Notes: generated by a model not told the origin, from the letters alone. A DNA stretch of 17,593 nucleotides from JAHIVN01 sp018816645 (GCA_043816305.1 JBDRHZ010000036.1:1-17593), one strand, 5' to 3'; numbered from the stretch's first letter, positions 7,018 to 14,640 are shown. A program made the numbers and translations.

Positions 7018-9137
7018 TGCTTGAAGCAGGCAAGCAGCTTGGACAGATCATAAGAGTTGACCTTTCCGTCACTGACATCTTCCGCTCCCCAGATATCAGC
7101 TTTGCGGCTTGTTTCAGTTTCTCCATTTTTGAACTTCCAGTTTGACAAAAGAAACGAGAGATCGTAGCTATCGATTTTACCATCTGGTATCTCGGTTTTA
7201 CTCCAGATATCTGCAATAGTACACTTACTAGCAGGCAGTGTGGTAGTCGTTGTTGAGCTACTTGTGGTAGATGAAGTGCTGCTGGTAGTGCTTGCTGATG
7301 TTGAAGAGGAGCTTGTTGTTTGAGGTGGTTCTTGTATATGGCACTCGGTGTGGCTACAAGGAACTTTGAAGGGGCTTTCTAACCAATTCCTACCAATTTC
7401 TGCTATGTTTTCATTAGCTTCGTCTGAAACCCCAATTAGCCAATAATATGGACCATTTCCTTGTACATTTGTACCGAGCATACTGACGTGATTTGGGTAA
7501 GTAGCAATTTCTTCAGGTGTGCCCTTCTTCCATTCACTATTTAACCAGCCTATTGGCCAGTGGACAAAGTGTGGGTATCCCCAACCTCCAATTTCTTGTA
7601 TATCTCCTTTCTCAACAAAAGATTTGTTCCCGTACATTACATAAGGATCTTTGTGATTTGCAAGCAAAGTCCTGAACATAACCCCGTCTGCATTTTCAAT
7701 TTCTTGTTCTGTGGCACCTGTGGCCCAAAAATCTGAGTCGTTTATATTATCTGTCCTTTTAGCCCAATAATCTCTCACTTTATAACCCGTGATATCCATA
7801 CTCACACTCATATGATAGTTATCTCCTTCCTTGACCATTTCATTCCACCAGTAGGTTCCAGGCGGATTAATGACCATTAGTTCCATAGGTTCAAAAGAAT
7901 AGCCCCATTTCAGCTCCATTTCTCTCAATACCAGCCCGTTTGGGAAAAAATAATAGAATTCCTCCGCATAACCAACTCTTTCTCCACTATCCTTATTTAC
8001 ATCGTAGTAAAACCATTTTAATATTACCAATTTAGAATTCGAGCTTACAATCTCTACATTGGAATTTTCATCTTTTCTTCCGAATTCATTAAATAACTCT
8101 CCGCTACCATTTGCTCCTTCGAAGAATTGATAATTTGCTCCACTACCATCAGGAAATTCCCAGTATGGAACGTATGAAGCTTCATGCCAAAATACAAATT
8201 GGTATTCTTTATTGGGCCAGCTTATAACCAGCGCTCTTTTGGGATTGTTATCAGCGAATAGTGGTTCATTGTAACCTCCTATAGAATAATCATCTTTCTC
8301 CTCCACTTTAACGGTACCATTAAAACCCTGGGGACAATAAATCTTAATTTCAGTTTGACAAGAAGAGCTTAATCCCGTTCCATTAGTTACTTCCAATTTA
8401 GCACTATAATACCCTGGCGCAGCATTAGAAAAATAGCCGTTTATGTTGTCAATTCTTTTAAGCTCGTTATTACTTTCATCATATATTGTCCAAGATCCGC
8501 TTTCTATTCCGCTTTCTGGATCTTCACTTTTATCTCCCGCTAGATATATTCTCACCCCTTCAAAGGCTTTTATTGGATCACTATTTAATATATTACAACT
8601 TGGAGGTGTCGAATCTGAAACTTGATTTCCTGTAACGATAAGATCGTCAAACTGAGCGGTAGACTTGTAAGAAAACAGTCCTATCGTTCCATAAGTGAAA
8701 TCTGAATCTGTATGAGAAATATACTCAACATTATCTATGAAAACTTTTATGGTCGAATTTATTAATTCGACTTTTAAGTTATACCAGTCCTCGTTATTTT
8801 TGAAATTAGTGTTAGTTGCAATTGATGTAGGATTGGAAAAATGATGAAGGTACTCTGGGCGATTACAGTCGGTCACACAATTTTCGGGGGTTTGAATTTT
8901 CCAAAGTTCTACTTTATCTTTCTTGAGAGTGACATAATATCCTGTGACCCATTGTCCTGGCGTATCAACTTCTTCATACGACCCTCTCATCCAGATACCT
9001 GAATATTTGCCTTGAACTTCTACTTCAACGGTATAATTTCCCCAAAGGTTTCCCTGATTATACATATACAAGGCATCATGTGCTCCGTCTGCGGGGTCCT
9101 GTACTCCTCTTGCGGGATCAAATTTTAACTTACCCAT
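7008..9137 (-). CDS. Surface protein, main part: jelly-roll domain, unknown domain, dockerin-like repeats (frame broken at N-terminus)
   Basis: Residue numbers count from ATG 9137. Residues 1-175 look like a concanavalin/LamG or DUF1080-type jelly roll whose first strand is in the upstream frame (EDG followed by KLKFDP). About 178-270 is Ig/PKD-like (SEDPESGIESGSW). Residues 270-600 form a large aromatic-rich beta domain that I do not recognise. A Ser/Thr-rich linker (604-637) leads to two dockerin-like repeats: ADIWSKTEIPDGKIDSYDLS and ADIWGAEDVSDGKVNSYDLS, each with the DGK-x-x-x-x-DL pattern of calcium-binding dockerin halves. The protein is therefore likely outside the cell, anchored by the N-terminal TM segment of 9130-9369. 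The ATG at 9137 probably does not serve as a true start. Binding to glycans or to other cell-surface proteins is an inference from domain types. Confidence 0.75.
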   Translation of the reverse strand: MGKLKFDPARGVQDPADGAHDALYMYNQGNLWGNYTVEVEVQGKYSGIWMRGSYEEVDTPGQWVTGYYVTLKKDKVELWKIQTPENCVTDCNRPEYLHHFSNPTSIATNTNFKNNEDWYNLKVELINSTIKVFIDNVEYISHTDSDFTYGTIGLFSYKSTAQFDDLIVTGNQVSDSTPPSCNILNSDPIKAFEGVRIYLAGDKSEDPESGIESGSWTIYDESNNELKRIDNINGYFSNAAPGYYSAKLEVTNGTGLSSSCQTEIKIYCPQGFNGTVKVEEKDDYSIGGYNEPLFADNNPKRALVISWPNKEYQFVFWHEASYVPYWEFPDGSGANYQFFEGANGSGELFNEFGRKDENSNVEIVSSNSKLVILKWFYYDVNKDSGERVGYAEEFYYFFPNGLVLREMELKWGYSFEPMELMVINPPGTYWWNEMVKEGDNYHMSVSMDITGYKVRDYWAKRTDNINDSDFWATGATEQEIENADGVMFRTLLANHKDPYVMYGNKSFVEKGDIQEIGGWGYPHFVHWPIGWLNSEWKKGTPEEIATYPNHVSMLGTNVQGNGPYYWLIGVSDEANENIAEIGRNWLESPFKVPCSHTECHIQEPPQTTSSSSTSASTTSSTSSTTSSSTTTTTLPASKCTIADIWSKTEIPDGKIDSYDLSFLLSNWKFKNGETETSRKADIWGAEDVSDGKVNSYDLSKLLACFKQEI
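7226..7328 (-). repeat. Low-complexity Ser/Thr linker coding repeat
   Basis: About 34 codons for Ser, Thr and Pro, mixing TCA, AGC, ACT and similar codons, sit between the unknown domain and the dockerin-like repeats. Such linkers are flexible and often glycosylated in secreted proteins. Confidence 0.7.
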
Positions 9138-9369
9138 CTTCCTGGTACCACTGTTCTGGATTCAGTCTCCAATAATTCAAAAATGGCTGCCAAGCGGATG
9201 ATGGTGCTTGATCAAAGGTTTCATTTAGCAATTCTGAAGGGGTCTGAGCCTTATCCCGGATATCAGTATCATCGCCTCTGGAGACGATAAATACCGTTGC
9301 AATCGTTCCAAAAGCCAGAAATGCAAGCAGGAAAAATATTCCTTTGTCGGGTTTTGATTTTTTGGCCAT
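9130..9369 (-). CDS. N-terminal anchor part of the frameshifted surface protein
   Basis: From ATG 9367-9369 this frame encodes 79 residues: a basic head MAKKSKPDKG, a membrane segment at about 11-30 (IFFLLAFLAFGTIATVFIV), a spacer, and then ETFDQAPSSAWQPF...WYQEDG, which reads as the first strands of the jelly-roll domain continued in the 7008-9137 frame. The frame ends at TAA 9130-9132 because of three consecutive G (9133-9135, minus strand). Removing one G gives GAT GGT AAG TTA, that is DGKL, joining the two frames into one protein of about 786 residues. The cause could be a homopolymer sequencing error, a real mutation or ribosomal frameshifting. A good promoter lies directly upstream. The frame can be read upstream to 9429, but that would pass the promoter. 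Confidence 0.7.
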   Translation of the reverse strand: MAKKSKPDKGIFFLLAFLAFGTIATVFIVSRGDDTDIRDKAQTPSELLNETFDQAPSSAWQPFLNYWRLNPEQWYQEDG

Positions 9370-9378
9370 ATTGTAATT

Positions 9379-9407
9379 AGTATAGTGGAAAGCAGGTGTG
9401 AGGACAA
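9379..9407 (-). promoter_or_regulatory. Promoter of the surface-protein gene
   Basis: TTGTCC (9402-9407) is followed after 17 bases by TATACT (9379-9384) on the minus strand. The ATG at 9369 starts nine bases after the -10 box, so the leader is about two bases or none. Confidence 0.5.
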
Positions 9408-9429
9408 TAGACAGAGTATCAAGGATCAA

Positions 9430-9722
9430 TTTGCTATTATCTTGGACAATGAATGCACAATTGACAAATCCCCGCTAGGTGATGGCGGGCAATGACCAAA
9501 GAATGAACAATACCCAAATCCCAATCCACATGCAATGTCCAATGAATACACAATTAACAAATCCCCTGCCTGCGGCAGGCAGGCAATGATAAACAATTAC
9601 TAATGTCCAATAACTAATGACCACCCTATCTACGATCTTTCAGAACAACGACAGGCAGGTAACATTACATCAGTTTCAGAGTTCGAATAAATATATTGAT
9701 AATTGTAAATTAAAGATTGATT
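9430..9722. other. Gene-free spacer of degenerate words and small hairpins
   Basis: There is no credible frame in these 293 bases. The spacer is built from recurring words such as CAATGA, AATGTCCAA (exact at 9534-9542 and 9602-9610), ACAAATCCC and ACTAATG. Two copies of a longer unit with a hairpin are listed separately. It lies between the divergent upstream side of the surface-protein gene and the 3' end of the first regulator paralogue. Confidence 0.6.
9451..9588. repeat. Two copies of a hairpin-bearing intergenic unit, about 93 bases apart
   Basis: Copy 1 (about 9451-9495) and copy 2 (about 9544-9588) both run GAATxCACAATTxACAAATC, then a GC-rich hairpin, then GGCAATGA. In copy 1 the stem is CCCGC/GCGGG (9471-9475, 9485-9489). 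In copy 2 it is a perfect CCTGCCTG/CAGGCAGG with a three-base loop (9565-9583). Flanks are conserved while the hairpins differ in sequence, as in dispersed repeats of the REP/MITE kind. Confidence 0.6.
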
Positions 9723-10787
9723 TTAGGATTCCATTCTCCACCCTCTCCCCTTCAAGGTCTTGATAGTATATCTGTCCTTTACCTTGTCTCTGACACGTGC
9801 TACAGCTTTATAAATAGCCCATTCTGAGTAAGTGTCGGCTGTTTGATCGAGGATGAGTGAAAGCTGGTCCTTGTCGATGACTTTTCCCTGGTTTTGGATG
9901 AAGACACTGAGGATCTGTCGGTCGGTTTTAGTAAGATCCGGAAGTATCTTGTCTAGGTATTCGATTTCATTAACTTTTGTGTATAAAGCCAGCAGTTCAG
10001 AGAATATTGTCCCATTATTATTGATTATTCCTAAGTGGATTTGCTGGTCAATGCTAAGCTGAGTTATCAATCGAGCAATATTTGTCAGTCTAAAATTGAG
10101 AGGCTGGGTATTTATAAGTTTCTCAGGATGATCAAGAATTGCCTTTCCTTCTTCATCCATAGCAAAGCATATAGCTTTAACCAGTGCCGGATTACCGCCG
10201 CTTAGAAAAAGTATTTTTCTCGCGTTGCTTTCAGGTATTTCCCAGTTATACTCCTTGTTGTTTATTCTTATTATTCTCTTGACACCCCTAAGGTCGAAAT
10301 TTCCGATTCTTCTAATCTTGAAAAATATATCTTTACCAGAATCGATGTAGTCATTTTGCTGAGTGTATAAAGTATAGTTTGCAACCGTCAGTACTGCAAA
10401 ATTCTCCTTATTGCTCCATCTGATAGAATTTAAGAATTTGAATAATTTTCTATGTTTAGGTGAATTTACCTCGCTTAGAATTACGATAAGCTTTTTCTGT
10501 TCTAGAAACTTTATAAGTTCTATCTCGTCAAAATTTTTGGCCTTTGTAATCTCCAGAATTTTCTTTTCAACTGCAGCAATTTTGTTGCTTTCAAGCTCCA
10601 AGTTCAGCTTTAATATATGAATATCAGGATATTTATTTGTTAGTAGATGTGAAATTTGTTCCGCAAAGAATGCCTGACCGTATCCTGGAATACCGAATAC
10701 TCCGATAGACTGTCCCTTTTCCAAATTTCTAATGATATCTTTTGTTATCGTTCCAAAATGATCATCTGGAAACTTTTTAGTATACAT
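9723..10787 (-). CDS. Regulator with degenerate P-loop NTPase module and OmpR-type winged helix (paralogue 1)
   Basis: This 354-residue protein and the next upstream gene are clear paralogues of similar layout. The N-terminal half resembles a STAND/AAA-type NTPase, but the Walker A is GIPGYGQAF (32-40): the glycines are kept while Lys and Ser/Thr are replaced by Gln and Ala. The expected Walker B strand reads VILSEV rather than ending in Asp-Asp/Glu. A LSGGNPALV motif, typical of the STAND GxP region, follows near residue 200. The C-terminus (about 280-354) is a winged helix: DKDQLSLIL, YSEWAIYKAVARVRDKV and the wing KTLKGRGWRM. It is therefore likely a transcription factor whose NTPase part binds a ligand without hydrolysis. 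Start ATG 10785-10787 lacks a Shine-Dalgarno; the leader carries the AATGTCCAA word. Confidence 0.75.
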   Translation of the reverse strand: MYTKKFPDDHFGTITKDIIRNLEKGQSIGVFGIPGYGQAFFAEQISHLLTNKYPDIHILKLNLELESNKIAAVEKKILEITKAKNFDEIELIKFLEQKKLIVILSEVNSPKHRKLFKFLNSIRWSNKENFAVLTVANYTLYTQQNDYIDSGKDIFFKIRRIGNFDLRGVKRIIRINNKEYNWEIPESNARKILFLSGGNPALVKAICFAMDEEGKAILDHPEKLINTQPLNFRLTNIARLITQLSIDQQIHLGIINNNGTIFSELLALYTKVNEIEYLDKILPDLTKTDRQILSVFIQNQGKVIDKDQLSLILDQTADTYSEWAIYKAVARVRDKVKDRYTIKTLKGRGWRMES

Positions 10788-10936
10788 ATTTTTGTGTTGA
10801 ATAAATGTCCAAGGAAATTTGTTTTTGGTTTAGTTGATCTTTAAGATTATAGCATTTTGTGTTGGAATAGTCCAAGAATATAAGCTGGGATTGCTAATTT
10901 CATTCAAAGGAGTACTTATTTAAAGTAGAGATTTTA
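10788..10936. promoter_or_regulatory. Intergenic control region between the two regulator paralogues
   Basis: On the minus strand a TATAAT box sits at 10846-10851, predicting a leader of about 50 bases for the 9723-10787 gene. The word CTTGGACAT occurs in this leader (10805-10813), and a variant CTTGGACTA (10870-10878) lies where a -35 box would be, with no standard hexamer. The same word lies in the upstream region of the other paralogue. Confidence 0.45.
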
Positions 10937-12019
10937 CTATTCCATCCTCCATCCTCTGCCTTTTAGTGTCTTGATGACATATCTATTCTCTATCTTATCT
11001 CTTACGCGGGCTACTGCTTTGTAAATAGCCCACTCTGAGTAAGTATCTGCCCTTTGTCCAAGAATGATGGATAGCTGATCTTTGTCGATGACTTTTCCTT
11101 TATTCTGAACAAATATTGTGAGAATTTTCCTTTCGGTTTTAGTGAGATCTGGAAAAAGCTTATCCATCCCTTCGAATTCTATTTCTTTTATGTAGGTTGA
11201 TAGCAATTCTGAAAAAACAGTGCCATTGTTGTTTAAGATTCCCAGATGTATCTGTTCTTCTACAGTTAGTATAGTGATAAGCTTGGCAATTTCTGATAGC
11301 CTGAAATTCAATGGCTGATACTTGACAAGTTTTTCTGGATGGTCAAGTATCTTCTCTCCCTCGTAATACATAGCCATACAGACACAGTATACTAAAGCTG
11401 GATTCCCGCCGCTCAGAAAGAGGATTTTTCTAGCCAGATTAAGCGGTGTGTTCCATTTGTACTCCTCATTATTGATCTTGATAATTCGCTTTACTCCTGA
11501 AAGATCAAAGTTGTGTATTTTTCTCAGAGGTGTAAATAGATTATTTGCAGTTTCCAGATACTTATTTGTGTATTTGTATAATGTGTAGTCAGCAACTGTT
11601 AGAACTGTAAAATTTTGCTGATTTAGTTCCCGTACTGCACTCAGAAATTTAAATAAGTCCTTATGTTTCCAGTGATATACTTCGCTCAAGATGACAATAA
11701 TTTTATTATTTTCCAGGTAATGAGATACACTAATCTCATCGATTTTAGTTGTTTTGAGAAATAATGAAAGTTCTTTGTATAACACCTTTATTTTATTATT
11801 GTCCAATTCGGGATTTAATAAAATTGTTCTTATCTGTGGGAATTTTTTTTCTAATAACAGGGCAATCTGCTTTGCGAAATAATCCATACCGTATCCGGGA
11901 ATTCCATATATTCCTGTACATTGACCATTCAGAAGATTATGCAGCACTTCTTCGGTAATTTTCCTGAAATGCTTTTCCGGTAGTTTTTCGATAATTGAAG
12001 CGTTGATAAAGTTTTTCAT
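10937..12019 (-). CDS. Regulator with degenerate P-loop NTPase module and OmpR-type winged helix (paralogue 2)
   Basis: From ATG 12017-12019 this is a 360-residue paralogue of the 9723-10787 product, near-identical in the winged helix (SEWAIYKAVARVRDK, KTLKGRGWRME) and more divergent in the N-terminal half. The Walker A is again degenerate: GIPGYGMDY (39-47), with Met for the catalytic Lys. The Walker B equivalent is VILSEV, and LSGGNPALVY is kept. The frame could begin at GTG 12076, but a strong promoter (TTGACA-16-TATAAT) overlaps that codon, and the paralogue aligns from the ATG, so the shorter start is chosen. The CTTGGACAT word lies immediately before the ATG and again just upstream of the -35 box, consistent with self- or cross-regulation (inference). 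The pair probably arose by tandem duplication. Confidence 0.77.
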   Translation of the reverse strand: MKNFINASIIEKLPEKHFRKITEEVLHNLLNGQCTGIYGIPGYGMDYFAKQIALLLEKKFPQIRTILLNPELDNNKIKVLYKELSLFLKTTKIDEISVSHYLENNKIIVILSEVYHWKHKDLFKFLSAVRELNQQNFTVLTVADYTLYKYTNKYLETANNLFTPLRKIHNFDLSGVKRIIKINNEEYKWNTPLNLARKILFLSGGNPALVYCVCMAMYYEGEKILDHPEKLVKYQPLNFRLSEIAKLITILTVEEQIHLGILNNNGTVFSELLSTYIKEIEFEGMDKLFPDLTKTERKILTIFVQNKGKVIDKDQLSIILGQRADTYSEWAIYKAVARVRDKIENRYVIKTLKGRGWRME

Positions 12020-12065
12020 ATGTCCAAGGGAATCATTTGAGCTATTTAGATTTGTTCTTCCCAAG

Positions 12066-12102
12066 ATTATATTCACTTAATAATTTTTGTCAAATGTCCA
12101 AG
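12066..12102 (-). promoter_or_regulatory. Strong promoter with adjacent TTGGACA word, for paralogue 2
   Basis: The minus strand carries TTGACA (12088-12093), a 16-base spacer and TATAAT (12066-12071). CTTGGACATT (12093-12102) abuts the -35 box on its upstream side, the position of a class II activator site. The predicted transcript starts near 12059, which excludes the GTG at 12076 as start and leaves a leader of about 40 bases. Confidence 0.6.
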
Positions 12103-12113
12103 ATGGTAAAAGT

Positions 12114-13373
12114 TCATGTGAGAAAACCCTGTTCTGTTATTAATTCTCTAATTCGCTCTTGGACTTCTCCAATTTCCCTTGATGTATCAATGATATGTTG
12201 AGGAATGCTTGCTGGTAATAATCCTAGAGCTTCATGATAGAGTACTCTGTGCGTTTCCAGTAGGGTCGCTTCTTCATAATCATCTCGAACAGCTCTTTGT
12301 CCTTGGGTTAGGCTTTGATCAATTCGGACCAATGCTGTTTCTGCGGTGATATCAAGCAGAAAAACTATATCGGGAGAGGGGAAGAATTCATGCCACTGTA
12401 GGACTTCTGCCATTCCCAGATAGTCAACCCCTTGATAAACCATGGTACTGATGAGACTTCTATCCAGAATAACAAATACCCCAGCTCTAAGCAGTTCTTT
12501 TACTCTGTTGGCAGTTCCAGCTCTATCTGCCATAAGCAGAAATCGTCGCTCCAATGCATCGACATGCCCTCTTTCAGATTTCCACTGAGTCAAGGTGGAT
12601 AGGAAAAGGCTTGAAGGCTCTGAGATGACTGCTACATCACGTCCTTGTTCTTTAATATGTTCTTTTAGCAGCTGTATTTGAGTTCCTTTTCCTGCTCCGC
12701 TTATACCTTCAAAGACTATTAGTTTCCCTGTAAAACTTTCAAATTCGATACCGCTTAGTTCTTCTTGATACTGAGCAAGGAAGAGTTGAGCTCTTGGCCA
12801 GAGTTTTGTTGCTACATTACGACTTTGTTCAAGTTGAAGCGAAGCAATTCTTCTCGGCATCCTTTCTGATATGGTTTGGACTATTTGTGGAATAGTTCTT
12901 CCGCTCTCTCCGGCCCAGAGTATAGTTCTCATTACTCCTGTTGTTCCCATGCCAGCTAGAAAATCTGCTTCTTTTAGTATTAAAGCCTCCAAGCTTGCTG
13001 GGATTAAATCCGGCTGATCATGCTGTGCAATTATTTCTAGAATAACAGCTATCTCTTGTCCGGGCACTCCCAATTCTATGAGAATGGGGTTTGCTAGTCT
13101 AATCGATTCAGCTAGGCTATCAGTTTGGTGAAGTATTGGATCATTTCTGCCTAAATCATGCAGGCAACCTGCCATAAAAATTCGTTCCCATGATATTTCC
13201 GGATTTGTCGGAATACTTTTATAAAGAGCCCAAGCATTGCGAAGCACGTCATTTATGTGATAAATGTCATGACTTGGACTTTTACTTTCCTGTACTGCCC
13301 TTTCGTAAACAGCAGTCATTAACTCGTGATTGCATTGTTCTGGACCGAGATACAGATCAATGTTAAATTCCAT
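12114..13373 (-). CDS. HD phosphohydrolase-thymidylate kinase fusion
   Basis: The 419-residue protein joins two nucleotide-metabolism modules. The N-terminal HD domain (about 15-200) shows H35 and H39, the metal-binding H72-D73 (AGCLHDLGR), H118-D119 and D137 (LKEADFLAG). The C-terminal kinase (about 215-419) has a P-loop FEGISGAGKGTQ (221-232), SEP (251-253) where dTMP kinases have REP, DRSLISTMVYQG (304-315) matching their DR-x-x-x-S-x-x-x-YQG motif, and LLDITAETALVRI (339-351). dTMP kinases phosphorylate dTMP to dTDP; HD enzymes often remove phosphates from nucleotides. Start ATG 13371-13373 has no Shine-Dalgarno. It follows the ParB-like gene on the same strand after 106 bases, possibly one operon. 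Lysine is rare (about 10 of 419) with many arginines, unlike the flanking genes. Substrate could also be another deoxynucleotide. Confidence 0.85.
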   Translation of the reverse strand: MEFNIDLYLGPEQCNHELMTAVYERAVQESKSPSHDIYHINDVLRNAWALYKSIPTNPEISWERIFMAGCLHDLGRNDPILHQTDSLAESIRLANPILIELGVPGQEIAVILEIIAQHDQPDLIPASLEALILKEADFLAGMGTTGVMRTILWAGESGRTIPQIVQTISERMPRRIASLQLEQSRNVATKLWPRAQLFLAQYQEELSGIEFESFTGKLIVFEGISGAGKGTQIQLLKEHIKEQGRDVAVISEPSSLFLSTLTQWKSERGHVDALERRFLLMADRAGTANRVKELLRAGVFVILDRSLISTMVYQGVDYLGMAEVLQWHEFFPSPDIVFLLDITAETALVRIDQSLTQGQRAVRDDYEEATLLETHRVLYHEALGLLPASIPQHIIDTSREIGEVQERIRELITEQGFLT

Positions 13374-13479
13374 AATCCAATAATCAGCTAATCAAATCCG
13401 GGCAGGTAGGGGAAATATACAAGAAATACGTTTTGTGTGCTTGAAAAAATTAGTAAGCGTGTTGGACGGGTTTTGGAAA

Positions 13480-14640
13480 TCAGGTTTGTTGAACGCCTCT
13501 TCTGGGAAGAAGTCCTAATGCACTCCATCGCAATTCAAGAGGTAATTTGAGTTGTGAGATTATTGCGTTTTGGAGAAAATCATAGGCATCGATATGATCT
13601 TCGAAGCCTGCTTTGAGCCGTGAAAAGTTACACAGTACCCATCTGACTAATGTCTCTTCAGGGTGTCTCAGCAGAAATTGAAAAAGGAAGTGTAGTTCCT
13701 GTTCGATAGAGAGTCCTTCGCGATATTTGTCCCAATTCGAAGCTATCAGGTGAGCTACTTCTTTCGTATTTTGATAATAGCGTTGAATCAAGGGTAGTGC
13801 CCAAGCTCTTTCTTCTGCAATGGAAAGATCTGAAAAGTAAAGTTCCCAATTTCTTGACAACCATCCGGCAAGCGGAGCTGCATGTTCTCCATTATTAGCT
13901 ATCAATGCAAATAAATATTCTCGTTCTGAGGGAATGTCATCAAAACCTTGTCTAAATTGTGTCCAAGTCTCATTCTGGTGTCTTATAGCTTGCTTAGCGC
14001 TTGTAAAACGATAAAGTTTCTTCATTTCGCGAGGTGGAACTCTATCCCAGACATTCAAGTCTTTCCACTGGATAGGTAATGGCTGAAGTGGTGCATAAGC
14101 GCCATCTATGTGTAAAACTGTTATGTGCTCATATCCTAGCAGCCTTGCAAGAGCAGCTCTGTGAAGCCCATCGACTAGAATCTCTGGATTCCCAGGATCG
14201 TATAAGGAAACTTCTACAAGAGGAGAAGCAATCATGCACTTTGAGGTTTCTTCTGTCTTAAGTCTTGTGAGCTGGAAGTGTATTCTTGCACAATCTGCAG
14301 TAAGTGCTAACGTGTCTATGCCCTCTCGTAGCAGAGCTTCATGAAGTGCCCAACTAAACTCAAGATTTTCTTTGATTACATAGTATGCTGCAATAGAAAG
14401 TGAATAAAGAGGAACTGATCTCAGACTTATCTCTCTTCCACGATATGGTCGATATCCAGGAATTGGATCATTCACAAGTTTAGTCCTTTGCATTACTTCT
14501 CTGAACTGTCCTTGGAAAGGGTCTTTCTGCAAAACTTGCAATGATAAACCTCTTTGCCCCAAAGTTCTGCGATCCAACAGTTCAAGACCAAATTCTTTGA
14601 ACGGAGCAATAATTCCTGGATGAATATTGTCTGTCTCCAT
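13480..14640 (-). CDS. ParB/sulfiredoxin-fold-like protein with helical C-terminal half
   Basis: In this 386-residue protein the most telling part is EILVDGLHRAALARLLGY (153-170), which matches the DG-x-HR-x-x-A-x-x-x-x-G core of ParB/Srx-like domains; this fold serves DNA partition proteins (CTP binding), nucleases and free serine kinases. The preceding SPLVEVSLYDPGNP would be the strand leading into it. Residues about 210-386 look entirely helical, with many Trp and Arg and repeated patterns such as LSRNWELYF and IASNWDKYREGLS, perhaps a helical-repeat scaffold. No ParA, parS or helix-turn-helix was found, so chromosome partition is unlikely. Function is unknown. It lies upstream of the HD-thymidylate kinase gene on the same strand and shares its low lysine content (about 14 of 386). 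Confidence 0.65.
   Translation of the reverse strand: METDNIHPGIIAPFKEFGLELLDRRTLGQRGLSLQVLQKDPFQGQFREVMQRTKLVNDPIPGYRPYRGREISLRSVPLYSLSIAAYYVIKENLEFSWALHEALLREGIDTLALTADCARIHFQLTRLKTEETSKCMIASPLVEVSLYDPGNPEILVDGLHRAALARLLGYEHITVLHIDGAYAPLQPLPIQWKDLNVWDRVPPREMKKLYRFTSAKQAIRHQNETWTQFRQGFDDIPSEREYLFALIANNGEHAAPLAGWLSRNWELYFSDLSIAEERAWALPLIQRYYQNTKEVAHLIASNWDKYREGLSIEQELHFLFQFLLRHPEETLVRWVLCNFSRLKAGFEDHIDAYDFLQNAIISQLKLPLELRWSALGLLPRRGVQQT

Noticed and set aside
9451..9588. CRISPR array
   Set aside because: Only two imperfect copies, no uniform repeat-spacer pattern and no cas genes; it is a dispersed-repeat type unit.
133..12019. Two-component response regulators
   Set aside because: The three OmpR-type winged helices lack receiver domains and no histidine kinase is present.
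12020..12076. N-terminal extension of regulator paralogue 2 to GTG 12076
   Set aside because: A TTGACA-16-TATAAT promoter overlaps the GTG, and the paralogue starts at the position matching ATG 12019.
13480..14640. Chromosome partition protein ParB
   Set aside because: Only the DGxHR core is shared; no helix-turn-helix, parA neighbour or parS-like site was seen.
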